Part shown: positions 39,172 to 51,639 of the stretch, piece by piece | Numbering within the stretch: position 1 is the stretch's first letter | How the letters are laid out: each line of letters starts with the position of its first letter | Assembly (NCBI RefSeq): GCF_036320965.1 | Contig: NC_092248.1 | Span: 24,266,977-24,330,976, forward strand | DNA length: 64,000 bases | Reading direction: 5' to 3' | Source: Panulirus ornatus | Taxonomy: Eukaryota; Arthropoda; Malacostraca; Decapoda; Palinuridae | The notes under the pieces: generated by a model | Seen by the model: the letters and a program-made list of their open reading frames with translations, nothing else | Databases searched by the model: none | What the model was told of the DNA's origin: nothing | Position numbers and translations under genes: made by a program

Positions 39172-39232
39172 TGTGTGTGTTTGTATTTGTGTGTTTGTTT
39201 GTGTGTGTGTGTGTGTGTGTGTGAGTGTGTGT
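39102..39232. repeat. (GT)n microsatellite
   Basis: (GT)n with TTTGT interruptions. Confidence 0.96.
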
Positions 39233-39339
39233 GATTGTCATTCATGTATTACGAGGAGAAAGTTTTACACTCTTTTTGCCCCGTCTCTTAATCTTGTATA
39301 TGTGTATAATTTCTTTATTTTTTCGTTAGCTTTCAATAC

Positions 39340-39485
39340 ACACCCAGGTTAAGCCAGGTGCCCATTTATCGACAAGCCCCGAGTAGAGAATGAACAGCTG
39401 GGTATGGCTGTAGAGCGAATGCCGGGCCTTGGTTCGAATCCATGCTGGTCAGCCCCTGGGCGGCCCACGCTGATCACGGTCAGTA
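39340..39485 (+). repeat. SINE-like repeat with tRNA-type box B
   Basis: Contains GGTATGGCTGTAGAGCG (box A-like) and, about 30 bp on, the exact box B GGTTCGAATCC, in a non-tRNA context (AGCCAGGTGCCCATTTATCG upstream). Probably a tRNA-derived SINE fragment; only one copy is in the window, so the boundaries are guesses. Confidence 0.45.
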
Positions 39486-39595
39486 ATGGTAAGCATTACA
39501 CCACAAAAGCCCTTGTGTGTGTTCAATGAAAATATCATTAAAAGATTTATCAGAGGGACCTTGCTGGACGGCGGGTATCCTCAAGCGTGAGTCAC

Positions 39596-39747
39596 TCAGA
39601 TGTGATGACTGTTGGACGGCCAGGTAGAGGGCACGGACGGTGTTACGTAGACTGTGGTGGAGGAGGACGTCCTTCACTCCGGTCCTCCCACCCACCACCA
39701 CCACGACCGTCTCTGGCCGCTGCCACAACCTAGAGGTCTCCAATATC
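39596..39747 (-). CDS. IR exon 3: N-terminal region
   Basis: The acceptor is TCTCCTGCAG|G and the donor CTGA|GTGACT (weak but GT). The 152 nt read 1+50 codons+1. The translation begins ILETSRLWQRPETVVVVVGG and continues RTGVKDVLLHHSLRNTVRA and LYLAVQQSSHL. The hydrophobic strand PETVVVVVGG followed by a helix is typical of the periplasmic-binding-like N-terminal part of decapod IRs. The open frame continues past the donor toward 39480, but only the 39596 donor completes the next codon (A|TG) with exon 4. Confidence 0.75.
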
Positions 39748-39892
39748 CTGCAGGAGAACAGTCTACTGTTATATATAACGCCACTCTATTGTACCAGTAT
39801 CCAGTATGCCTATGTATGTCTGATATTCTTATAAAGATGATAAGAGCAGAAAAATGATTTTTTCCCTCATATTGTAATATAAGAAAGGAATA

Positions 39893-39972
39893 TTATCTGT
39901 ACACTGCAAGGAACACAGGATAGCTATCTGTACACTGCAAGATACACAGGATAGTTATCTGTACACTGCAAG
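39893..39972. repeat. 31-bp short tandem repeat
   Basis: About 2.6 units of TATCTGTACACTGCAAGATA plus CACAGGATAGT, immediately before LINE copy Q. Confidence 0.85.
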
Positions 39973-41504
39973 ATTTATCTATTTATTTATCTATGTTGCT
40001 TTGTCGCTGTCTCCCGCGTTAGCGAGGTAACGCAAGGAAACAGACGAAAGAATGGCCCAACCCACCCACATACACATGTATATACATACACGTCCACACA
40101 CGCAAATATACATACCAATACATCTCAATCTATACATATATATACACACAAACATACATATGCATTTATACACATGTACATAATTCATACTGTCTGCCTT
40201 TATTTATTCCCATCGCCACCTCGCAACACATGGAATAACAACTCCCTCCCCCCTCAAGTGTGCGAGATAGTGATAGGAAAAGACAACAAAGGCCCCATTC
40301 GCTCACACTCAGTCTCTAGCTGACATGTAATAATGCACCGAAACCACAGCTCCCTTTCCACATCCAGGCCCCACAAAACTTTCCATGCCTTACCCCAGAC
40401 GCTTCACATGCCTAGTTCAATCCATTGACAGCACTTCCACCCCGGTATACCACATCGTTCCAATTCACTCTATTCCTTGCACGCCTCTCACCCTCCTGCA
40501 TGTTCAGGCCCCGATCACTCAAAATCTTTTTCACTCCATCTTTCCACCTCCAATTTGGTCTTCCACTTCTCCTCGTTCCCTCCACCTCTGACACATATAA
40601 CCTCTTGGTCAATCTTTCCTCACTCATTCTCTCCATGTGACCAAACCATTTCAAAACACCCTCTTCTGCTCTCTCAACCACACTCTTATTATTTCCATAC
40701 ATCCCTCTTACCCTTACATTACTTACTCGATCAAATCACCTCACACCACATATTGTCCTCAAACATCTCATTTCCAGCACATCCACCCTCCTGCGCACAA
40801 CTCTATCCATAGCCAACGCCTCGCAACCATACAACATTGTTGGAGCCACTAATCCTTCAAACATACCCATTTTTGCTTTCCGAGATAATGTTCTCGACTT
40901 CAAAACATTCTTCAAGGCTCCCAGAATTTTCGCCTCCTGCCCCACCCTATGATTCACTTCCACTTCCATGGTTCCATCCACTGCCAGATCCACTCCCAGA
41001 TATCTAAAACACTTTGCTTCCTCCAGATTTTCTCTAGTCCAACTTACCTCCCAATTGACTTGACCCTCAACCCTACTGTACCTAATAACCTTGCTCTTAT
41101 TTACATTTACTCTTAACTTTCTTCTTTCACACACTTTACCAAACTCAGTCACCAGCTTCTGCAGTTTCTCACATGAATCAGCCACCAGCGCTGTATTATC
41201 AGCGAACAACAACTGACTCACTTCCCAAGCTCTCTCATCCACAACAGACTGCATACTTGCCCCTCTTTCCAAAACTCTTGCATTCACCTCCCTAACAACC
41301 CCATCCATAAACAAAGAAAACAACCATGGAGACATCATACACACCTACCGCAAGCCTACATTCACTGAGAACCAATCACTTTCCTCTCTTCCTACACGTA
41401 CACATGCTTTGCATCCTAGATAAAAACTTTTCACTGCTTCTAACAACTTGCCTCCCACACCATATATACTTAATACCTTCCACAGAGCATCTCTATCAAC
41501 TCTA
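39973..41504 (-). mobile_element. RTE-like LINE copy Q, 5'-truncated, long 3' UTR form
   Basis: Minus strand from an (AAAT)-type tail through the long 3' UTR, C-terminal region and RT, to a truncation at ATAGAGTTGATTAGAGT-like sequence (41504). The 3' end of a PLE begins there. It is disabled: the catalytic FADD is FADN (near 41190), a stop replaces the Gln of LRQGC (41349-41347), and a frameshift lies near 40740. Confidence 0.86.
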
Positions 41505-42273
41505 ATCACATCATCATGGGAAACACAAGAGAGAAATGAAACAGTCAGTTGATATACAACGAAGAGACGTACCGAGGACGCCATTTGGTAAACAAGTGGC
41601 TGTCTAAGACAGACAACGAGCGTATCATAAACTTGTCATTTGGACAAGAAGGTGAATTGTTTACAAATTTTGTCAACACTAAAGTTATCCATTTTGTATA
41701 GAGTTTCACTGATAATAAAGTTATAAATCTTTGTGTATTTGATAAGAGAAGATTCAATGACATTTTTCATGGAACTGGATTTAGAGTTAATAACTGAGAT
41801 GGCATTACTCCAGTCAATACAATGATTGTAGTTTTTAACGTGATTAAACAAGGCATTTGATTCTTGTCCTGTTCTTATACTATATTTATGTTGCTTAAGT
41901 CTAACAGAAAGACCCTTACCAGTATGCCCAACATAAAACTTATCACAATTTCTACATGGCACTTCATAGATTCGTCCAGGAGAATTTTTCTGGTTAGTTC
42001 CTGATTAAGATATTTTTTATGGTACCACTGTTACTGAAGGCAACATTTTTAGTAAAGGATTTAAGCAACATGGGAAGTAAAGTAGAATCATCATTAAAAG
42101 GGAGAACTAAAAGATTCTTAGTGTCAATGGGAGGTTTGGGTTTAATGCTATAAAATGATTTCTTTGCTAACTTAAGGAATTTATCAGTGAATGATCAAGG
42201 GTACTTTAACTTAGATTCAATAGAATATATCTTCTCAAACTCATCATCAATAAATTCTGGACTACAAATACCT
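41505..42273 (-). mobile_element. Penelope-like element copy 3 (family 1), 3' part
   Basis: Minus-strand GIY-YIG frame at 41962-41636 is intact: MPCRNCDKFYVGHTGKG, LSVRLKQHKYSIRTGQES, KNYNHCIDWSNAISVIN. Decayed RT end follows to 42273 ([20 protein letters not shown]). The 3' terminus is cut at the hammerhead core (CATGATGATGTGAT region), where it meets LINE copy Q. The 5' side stops at (TA)n. Confidence 0.82.
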
Positions 42274-43820
<1,547 letters not shown>

Positions 43821-43837
43821 TATATGTATATATATAT

Positions 43838-44076
43838 CTCTGGGGATAGGGGAGAAAGAATACTTCCCACGTATTCCCTGCGTGTCGTAGAAGTCGACTA
43901 AAAGGGAAGGGAGCGGGGGGATGGAAATCCTCCCCTCTCTTTTTTTTTTTTCCAAAAGAAGGAACAGAGAAGGGGGCCAGGTGAGGGTATTCCCTCAAAG
44001 GCCCAGTCCTCTGTTCTTAAAGCTACCTTGCTATCGCGGGAAATGGCGAATAGTATGAAAAAACGAAAAAGAAAAA
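43838..44076 (+). mobile_element. Short LINE-derived non-autonomous element, complete
   Basis: Head CTCTGGGGATAGGGGAGAAA (with the full GTATTCCCTGCGTGTCGTAG segment), body CCTCCCCTCTC, hairpin arms GGAACAGAG / CCTCTGTTC, tail AAGCTACCTTGCTATCGCGG plus GAAATGGCGA. It follows LINE copy R with only 17 bp of (TA)-rich spacer and is followed by A-rich sequence and (TA)n. Confidence 0.78.
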
Positions 44077-44078
44077 TA

Positions 44079-44160
<82 letters not shown>
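44077..44160. repeat. (TA)n microsatellite
   Basis: Shared 3' flank of the short LINE relative (left) and the SINE-like repeat (right, minus strand). Confidence 0.97.
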
Positions 44161-44163
<3 letters not shown>

Positions 44164-44275
44164 CATATGAACGCGCACTTCCACATAATATATAAACCTC
44201 CAACAGCCAGGATCGAATCCGGGACTTCTGCGTAAGAGGCGGGAGCGTTACAGCTAGGCTATGATCACCCCCCCC
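44161..44275 (-). repeat. tRNA-derived SINE, copy 1
   Basis: Minus strand GATCATAGCCTAGCTGTAAC (box A TAGCCTAGCTG), CCCGC-CTCTTAC-GCAG anticodon-like arm (CTT in anticodon position), GATTCGATCC (box B, one change), then GGCTGTTGGAGG and a tail running into (TA)n. Sequence to the right (44281-44380, TTCGAGTACTATGTAATCGA) also recurs beside copy 2. Confidence 0.7.
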
Positions 44276-44379
44276 AAGAGGGAGATGACTGTTCGAGTAC
44301 TATGTAATCGAATACATTTCATCTCACGTTGATGAGCAACTGGTTCTCCACCTGTCATTTCCCATAGGGTTATTTCCCA

Positions 44380-45905
44380 TAGGATATTGTCATGAGGTGT
44401 GTGCTGGTGCAGGTCATTATTGTGAGATATGCGCTGGGGTAGGTCAGTATTGTTACCTGCGTGCTATTGTAGGTCAGTGTCGTTAACTGTGTGCTGATGT
44501 AGGTCGGTGTCGTGAGCTGTGTGCTGGTGTAGTGTGCTGTGAGCTACTTGATGGTGTAAGTCGGTGTCGTGAGCTGTGTGCTGGTGTAGTGTGTTGTGGG
44601 CTGTTTGATGATGGTGTCGTCAGCTGTGTGCTCGTGTAGGTCAGTGATGTGAGCTTTGTGATGGTGTATGCTGGCATAAGTCATTATCTTAAGCTGCATG
44701 CTGGTGTAAGTCATTATTGTGGCCTGTATGTTGGTGTAAGTCATTATTGTGGCCTGTATGCTGGTGTAAGTCATTATTGTGGCCTGTATGCTGGTGTAAG
44801 TCATTATTGTGGCCTGTATGCTGGTGTAAGTCATTATTGTGGCCTGTATGCTGGTGTAAGTCATTATTGTGGCCTGTATGCTGGTGTAAGTCATTATTGT
44901 GGCCTGTATGCTGGTGTAAGTCATTATTGTGGCCTGTATGCTGGCGTAAGTCATTATTGTGGCCTGTATGCTGGCATAAGTCATTATTGTGGCCTGTATG
45001 CTGGTGTAAGTCATTATTGTGGCCTGTATGCTGGTGTAAGTCATTATTGTGGCCTGTATGCTGGTGTAAGTCATTATTGTGGCCTGTATGCTGGTGTAAG
45101 TCATTATTGTGGCCTGTATGCTGGTGTAAGTCATTATTGTGGCCTGTATGCTGGTGTAAGTCATTATTGTGGCCTGTATGCTGGTGTAAGTCATTATTGT
45201 GGCCTGTATGCTGGTGTAAGTCATTATTGTGGCCTGTATGCTGGTGTAAGTCATTATTGTGGCCTGTATGCTGGTGTAAGTCATTATTGTGGCCTGTATG
45301 CTGGTGTAAAATATTATTGTTAGCTGTATACTGGTGTAAGTCATTATTCTGTGTTTAATTCTGGTGTAAGTCATTACTGTGAGTTGTGTGTTGGTGTAAG
45401 TCATTACTGTGAGCTCTGTGCTGGTGTAAGTCATTACTGTGAGCTCTGTGCTGGTGTAAGTCATTACTGTGAGCTCTGTGTTGGTGTAAGTCATTACTGT
45501 GAGTTGTGTGTTGGTGTAAGTCATTACTGTGAGCTCTGTGCTGGTGTAAGTCATTACTGTGAGCTCTGTGCTGGTGTAAGTCATTACTGTGAGTTGTGTG
45601 TTGGTGTAAGTCATTACTGTGAGTTGTGTGTTGGTGTAAGTCATTACTGTGAGCTCTGTGCTGGTGTAAGTCATTACTGTGAGCTCTGTGCTGGTGTAAG
45701 TCATTACTGTGAGCTCTGTGTTGGTGTACGTCATTACTGTGAGTTGTGCGTTGGTGTAAGTCATTACTGTGAGCTCTGTGCTGGTGTAAGTCATTACTGT
45801 GAGCTCTGTGCTGGTGTAAGTCATTACTGTGAGTTGTGTGTTGGTGTAAGTCATTACTGTGAGTTGTGTGCTGGTACGGGTCAGTAATTTGAACTTTGTG
45901 CTCGT
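44380..45905. repeat. 30-bp satellite in two blocks, right block with higher-order structure
   Basis: Left edge (44380-44700) diverged. Block 1 (44700-45310): about 20 nearly identical units CTGGTGTAAGTCATTATTGT plus GGCCTGTATG. Block 2 (45361-45870): 17 units with ATTACTGTGAG and either CTCTGTG (C) or TTGTGTG (T) ends, in the order TCCCTCCT TCCCTCCT T. The period is a multiple of 3, which creates long open frames on both strands (for example 45854-44544); these are not genes. Confidence 0.95.
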
Positions 45906-45918
45906 GTGGAGCAGTGTC

Positions 45919-46085
<167 letters not shown>

Positions 46086-46455
46086 ATATAAAACTCGTAC
46101 ATATATTTCAAGTTATTGTCCTCATGTGAACCACAGGTTTCTGGAGTTGGTCAGTAAGGTCACCAAGTGTTGTGTCCTCGTGATAATATCGGGTCATGGG
46201 GGTGGTGTAGGCTATACCAGTGGTGAGGTGGTCGGTAGTCACTTAACAACATAACTGGCTGTCTGGATGTAGTAGCTGAATAGTGAAAACTTACACATAT
46301 CCCAGACACACTACCTACTCTGACAGCCTACTTCTGGCTGTGGAAGCTGCTCACTATGTGTACATCCCAGACATCTGGCCTCCACTACTTGTTTATATCG
46401 CTCGCATGTCTCTTATTTGTCCCGCTTTACTTCCCTACAATAATGTCAGCTGTAC

Positions 46456-46650
46456 CTAAAGAGGAGGTGGGTCGCGTTGTTGTTGTTGTTGTTGTTGTTG
46501 TTGATGGTGAGGTCGAGGATGAGGGTATGGCAGGTGGTCCTGGTGTCTCCCCACAGCCCGTGGAGGAGGTGGTCCTGGGCCAGCTGGTCCAGGGAGAGGA
46601 TCGATCCTGCCTTCACTACTGTAATCCCCTCAGATCCTACACTCATGCTC
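46456..46650 (-). CDS. IR exon 2: N-terminal region with poly-Asn run
   Basis: The acceptor is TTCTCCAG|G and the donor TTTAG|GTACAG. The 195 nt read 1+64 codons+2. The translation runs SMSVGSEGITVVKAG, then SLDQLAQDHLLHGLWGDTRT and TCHTLILDLT, followed by nine Asn codons and ATHLLF. The LLHGLWGDTRTTC segment resembles the N-terminal domain of decapod IRs. Residues 48-56 of the exon form a pure poly-Asn run encoded by an AAC triplet repeat (about 46478-46504). The plus-strand ORFs over this block are antisense shadows. Confidence 0.78.
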
Positions 46651-46774
46651 CTGGAGAACACAGGATTATCCCTTATATCAGTGATAGATTCAGAAGAAAA
46701 ATACGTATAACACACAAATCTAAATACTCTAACTTGTCATTACAATCACCATCAGATTTACATAAAACTTGGCA

Positions 46775-47160
46775 TTAGGAAAGACGTAATCTATCTAAGC
46801 TTAGCGCCTCTATGGATTAGTTAATCCATTACTATCATGGTTGGTTTAATGATTCCACCTTGTACGACAGTAAATATAATCACATCGTCTGCTCTACATT
46901 AGAACTACCTAAAGCAGAGGAAACAGCGAAATCTTCCTTTGAAAACTGAGTCTTGCTTAGCTGACGATGGCTCATGTCTTTTCAGCAACTGCTCCGGTTA
47001 GAAAAAGAATTGATCGATTCGTCTTTGGAGACTTTACTACGTTCACATCTAGGTCAGTTGGTCCGGTTATAGAGTATCTATTGATTCGTCCTTGCATGTT
47101 ATACTGCACTCTTATCTCAGTCAGGCCTACCCTTATGGTCTAGACAGAGTTCAGCATAGA
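46775..47160. other. Intron 1 sequence, nothing recognised
   Basis: No repeat, conserved frame or RNA signature seen. Confidence 0.5.
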
Positions 47161-47229
47161 TTAATGATACTAATCAAATACTGGCCTATTGTCCATACGT
47201 CGCGTCATTAGAACTCCTATCATCTTGTA

Positions 47230-48245
47230 GACATTGATTCTCTTTATATCTATACTCACCCTAACTCTCATCAGCCCTCGTTTTCAACCAGTGCACCTAC
47301 CTACTGACTACCTGTCGCTTTCTCCTATACATTTCCCTATCATTTACAATCCTGTACAAGTGCCACCGAAACGCCTCTCTTTTCTCTTTCACAACCAACT
47401 TTTCTTCTTCATCCTACCACTCACTACCTTTTCTAATCTGCCCACTTCCTTCTTTCTAATGCCACGTGCATCTTTTGCACATGCCATCACTACTTTCTTA
47501 AATACCTCCCATTCCTCATCCATTCCCCTTGCTTCATTATTTCTCAACTTTTGCCGTTCCACAGTCTCCCCTGGGACTTCCTCACACATGACTTTTCCAA
47601 GCCCACTTTATCCCGTCGCTCTTTTCGCACCGATATTGTTTTCTCTTTTTCGAAAACCTCTACAAATCTTAACCCTCGCCTCCACAAGATAGTGATCAAA
47701 CATCCCTGAAGCTCTGTTAAGTACATCTACATTCAGAAGCCTCTTTTATACGAGCCTTTCAATTGATATATAATCCAATAATACCCACTCACCAACTCTC
47801 TTACTCACATACGTATATTTGCGTGTTTCCTCTCTTTAAGCCAAGAGTTCCAGACACCAGTCCTATTTCATTACAAAACATAAGCTCTTTACTATCTTCA
47901 TTCATAACTGAATATCCAAGAGTTCCAGACACCAGTCCTATTTCATTACAAAACATAAGCTCTTCACTATCTTCATTCATAACTGAATATCCCATGCCCC
48001 AATTATACCCTCAACCGCCACATTACTCATTTTAGCATTTAGATCAACCATTACTAATACCTGGTCTCGTGCACCAAAGTTGCTAACACACTCATTTTGC
48101 TGCTTGTCTCTTATGCTCTTATTTCATAGCCAGGTGCATATGAACCAATAATCATCCATCTCTCATTGTCTGCATAGATTTCTACCTACGTCATCTTACA
48201 CTCTATCATACAATCCCATAACTGCTTGTGGAGTAATGCTTTTCC
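47230..48245 (-). mobile_element. RTE-like LINE copy T, old, endonuclease and linker
   Basis: Minus frames 47726-47544 (LRFVEVFEKEKTISVRKERR) and 47589-47389 (MDEEWEVFKKVVMACAKDAR) match the linker VGEEWDVFREAVMACAKDAC. The region to about 48245 corresponds to the endonuclease (ending VKLKVDGERW-like). It is badly eroded and interrupted by a 75-bp direct duplication. Confidence 0.7.
47843..47992. repeat. 75-bp tandem duplication inside old LINE copy T
   Basis: Two units starting AAGAGTTCCAGACACCAGTC with one base difference (CTCTTTACT versus CTCTTCACT). Confidence 0.92.
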
Positions 48246-48249
48246 TTAC

Positions 48250-48958
48250 TTTCCTCGTGTCTTGGGTAACTGTCTCCAAGAAGGCAGGATACTTAAATGA
48301 CTTCCTGCGTCTCGTCTGTGTACTGCGTGACTTGAAATCACGTTGGCTTGCCAAGGCGACCATTTCAGTTTCCCTGGTTAATTACCTCATCAAGTCACTT
48401 TGTTACTTTTCCACACTCGTTACATTTTCGTGGTGACATTATTTGAAACTGTATCACTATATGTTCTTAATTGAGCAGCGTAAATGTTAAACTTTTGCAC
48501 ATGGCGGAATCTTATATGGAAACTGCTATGGACGAGGACATGTTCCCTACAATTTTATTTCTATAATCAACCTCCACCAATAGTCATGATACGTGCCACG
48601 GGTTAGGTTAGGTACTAATTCCTTATATTATTCTTACAATGTGATGCCTTGCTCCTTATTAGCTAAACAATATTACAAGTGTGCCCATATGTGGCCTCTT
48701 TCCTCCCCCGCGGGAGGGATGTAATGGGGGGGGTCAGTAGGTGGCTGTCGTCCCCTCGCTGCCTAGTAATAATGTATAATCTTAATGCAAGATATAGTAT
48801 TCTCAACATATCAGATAACAACTAAGAGTCATGGATACTATACAGGTTAGACAGATATGACAAAATTGGCGACCATCTGCTTCCTTGTTGACTCCATCTG
48901 TGTTTGTTTTGCGATAACATTAGGCACACAGTCAGAGATCTTGTCCAATAATTCTATC

Positions 48959-48960
<2 letters not shown>
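48250..48960. other. Intron 1 sequence, nothing recognised
   Basis: No conserved frame. A poly(G) of nine near 48727 and a short GGGTTAGGTTAGGT at 48600 are the only simple motifs. Confidence 0.5.

Positions 48961-48962
<2 letters not shown>

Positions 48963-48991
<29 letters not shown>
48963..48991. repeat. (TA)n microsatellite
   Basis: 3' flank of the SINE-like repeat copy 2. Confidence 0.95.
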
Positions 48992-48992
<1 letters not shown>

Positions 48993-49110
48993 CGAATATA
49001 GTACATGTGAAAGAGCACTTCCATATAACATACAAACCTCCAGCAGCCAGGATCGAACCCGGGACCCCTGCGTAACATGCGGGAGCGCTACCGCTAGGCT
49101 ATGATCGCCA
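48992..49110 (-). repeat. tRNA-derived SINE, copy 2
   Basis: Minus strand GGCGATCATAGCCTAGCGGT (box A), CCCGC-ATGTTAC-GCAGG arm (GTT in anticodon position), GGGTTCGATCC (exact box B), GGCTGCTGGAGGTTTGTATG and a tail into (TA)n. It is followed on the right by the block TTCGAATACTATGTAATCGA also found beside copy 1. Confidence 0.75.
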
Positions 49111-49261
49111 CTTAAAGGGAAGTTGCTATTCGAATACTATGTAATCGAATACCTTCGTCACACATTGGTGAGCAAAGGGGTCTCCACTGGTCATTTCCCA
49201 TCAGGCTCACATAACCAGGAGATAACATTTACAGAACCTAACCACAACACGGAAGTGTATA

Positions 49262-49347
49262 TATACGTAAACAGTGCATATGAACGCGCACTGCCATATA
49301 ACCTACTAACCTCCAACAGCCAGGATCGAACCCGGGACCCTTGCGTA
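49262..49347 (-). repeat. tRNA-derived SINE, copy 3, truncated
   Basis: The same tail (GTGCATATGAACGCGCACTG on the plus strand) and box B (GGATCGAACCC), but cut at GCGTATACG before the box A half. Confidence 0.7.
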
Positions 49348-49359
49348 TACGATTACATA

Positions 49360-49800
49360 GTAACTAAATGATTATGTATATTACTAGATATGTAAGTAAT
49401 ATTATGCATGGTGTTTGAGCTTTTTAACTGTTTTGAAGCGAGGGGTATACAATGTGCCTATGTATCCTGTATGGGGTGAGGTGCGTCCTTTGTTGACTGC
49501 TCCATCTTGCTACAAGGACCCTACTGGAAATAAGTTTGTAAAACTTGAGTAGGTTATCCTAGTGTAAGCTACTATATACCTTACTGTGGTGTATTGCACA
49601 TGAATATACCTATCATAATGTACTAGGGTCCCTGAATAAAGTCAATTAATCAATCAATCAACAATCCTAGATATAGATTTGATTTTCTTTTTCAGTCCGT
49701 CCAAGAGGATGGAGGTAGTCTCCTGTGAATGATACACTGATGCTGTAGTGATGTTATTATGATGAAGGTAAATAGGATGAGACAAAACCTGAGTGGCTAA
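49360..49800. other. Intron 1 sequence, nothing recognised
   Basis: Contains TTGTACGAGG-free unique sequence and a short ATCAATCAATCAATC run near 49650. No gene seen. Confidence 0.45.
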
Positions 49801-49801
49801 C

Positions 49802-49986
49802 CTGGGTATACTGGAGAGCACAGGTGAGTGTTGTGTGGTTGTCATGAGTAGTGTGTGACAGCCCACCTGATGCTTCTGCAGCACCTGACCCACCAGGACG
49901 CCCACCTCCACACCCATCATGGACGCACCGGTCACGAGTGGAGGTACCATGACCATCACATAACACCAAGCTGGCACCATACTGGG
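49802..49986 (-). CDS. IR exon 1: probable signal peptide and N-terminal region
   Basis: The acceptor ends in gtgttccag and the donor is CCCAG|GTTAGC. The frame opens at the acceptor, with an upstream stop (TAA) before it. The first ATG is at 49980-49978 and starts a hydrophobic stretch (MVPAWCYVMVMVPPLV) that could be a signal peptide. The exon continues with GVLVGQVLQKHQVGCHTLL and MTTTQHSPVLSSIP, the style of the divergent N-terminal region of crustacean IRs. It ends in phase 2 (AG), completed to Arg by the G that opens exon 2. The length of 185 nt fits a phase-0 acceptor, as in an intron within the 5' UTR or just before the start. Choosing this ATG as the initiator is inference. Confidence 0.7.
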
Positions 49987-49989
49987 CTG

Positions 49990-51430
49990 GAACACGGGAA
50001 CATAGAGACATTAGTGACCAATTACCATATTTGTCCATTTGTAAAATATCATCAACTTTTTCCGTGATCTTGAAGAAATACTAATCTATCCTAATATTAT
50101 TCTCTCCAGAAATAGCATCAGGGACGCCTTGTTAATGAGTCATTCACTGTTAATAATCAGTTAACTGACCCTTTGTCAGGAGGAGTATCACTCATAAATT
50201 TCTGTTAAGCATTCTAACAGCAGCCTCAGTGATATGTCCTCACGATGGATGGGTCTACACTAGAGCAATTTAGGTATAGCTCATTTTATTAAGTTCCTCA
50301 GCGAGTCAACTCAAGTTTCGCGAAATATAATTACAACAGCGGCGTGGAGCAGGTTGACTGGTTGGTCGTCTGGGGTTTAAACCCATCAACTGCCTGGGTC
50401 ATTATGCCTCAACGCCAAGTTACCTCCACCAGCTGATAAGCCTTGAGCACCTTCTTCAGATGTGGGAGATTTTTTCACTATGCACATGGCCCACGTGCAA
50501 CAGATATAGAGATTTATGAAATATGTTAAGGAAATGCATCTGATACAAATCTTTCAGAACTAGAGCAATGACATTAAGAGAACGTTATGTTATAATAATT
50601 TGTTTAGAATCTTGGTTGAATATCGAGGATGGAGACTTCCCTGCAGTATGCAAATCCATGATGCACATTGTCTGACAACTTAACAAGGCAAGAAGTTGTC
50701 TCTTGATGGTGATTGAAATTAATCTTAATCTTACACTGAAACACTTGTGACTTGATAGTAACAACTCAGCTTTTGTGTAAATTTATGTTTAGCTTTGTTA
50801 GATGAAGCAAGAAAGGGTAAGATTATATAGTTTACAGCCCAAACTCCTCCGCCATCCCGTGGACACATCACTCAGAGGAAAGACATTATGACCAGTCACG
50901 AGATACTCATCATATACACAATTCAGTCATCAGGGGAGATTTTTATATAACAGTATTCCAGTAGAGAGGGAGAGTTTCCTGAAGCTCCAAGCGGAAACTT
51001 TGCCAAAACTTTATCAATGGTGTCCTTCTATTGACATCATCCGTCAGAGAAATCTACTCGTAATGTGAACAGATGGACTTAGTTACAGATCCAGCCGAGT
51101 ATCTGGTCTTGACGATGAAGATCTGGTTGTAGAAAAGTTTGAGGGAAATTATAACTGACAAATTACTTTTATGATAAGTTTTGATATTTCTTATAATGTT
51201 AGTCAACACGACTGTGATGGAAAATTTCTTGTCTGTAGACTCACAAATTCTAGCGCTCTCCACTCTGCTCTCTACAGGATAAGCCTGGGTGACGTCCTCA
51301 GTGGAAGCAGTAAAGACGCAACTTACGAATGGTTCAGTAACAAATTCGTAACAGTAAAAATGAAACATGTGAGGATATGTTGCAGCCAGTCATTCTCTAG
51401 AACAGTGGACCACTCTAGTGTGTGTGTGTG
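49990..51430. other. Upstream of receptor exon 1, nothing recognised
   Basis: No conserved frame or repeat. A promoter or untranslated first exon of the receptor gene could lie here, but I cannot point to one. Confidence 0.5.
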
Positions 51431-51434
51431 GGGC

Positions 51435-51436
<2 letters not shown>

Positions 51437-51515
<79 letters not shown>
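51437..51515. repeat. (GA)n microsatellite
   Basis: About 39 GA units. Confidence 0.96.
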
Positions 51516-51518
<3 letters not shown>

Positions 51519-51639
51519 ACGGGTACCACACACCTACACCCGCACCTTCCCTACCACATCAGCTGCGACTCGCGGCCACTAATATAAACTCACCAGACTT
51601 AGTGAAAAGACTGATGTTGCTTCTCCTGTGCCACTCAGA

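Noticed and set aside
44544..45854. 436-codon minus-strand frame MTYTSIQATI repeats
   Set aside because: The 30-bp satellite period is a multiple of three and lacks stops on both strands. No start context, splice sites or flanking coding sequence support it.
44700..45870. CRISPR-like array
   Set aside because: Units are directly tandem 30-mers without unique spacers in a eukaryotic context, so this is a satellite.
48992..49110. Functional tRNA gene
   Set aside because: Boxes A and B are good, but the acceptor stem does not close and the sequence runs on into a SINE-type tail with (TA)n; there are also sibling copies.
50342..50450. Another tRNA-like SINE (GGTTTAAACCC)
   Set aside because: The box B match is poor and no box A lies at the right distance. 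Single copy in the window.
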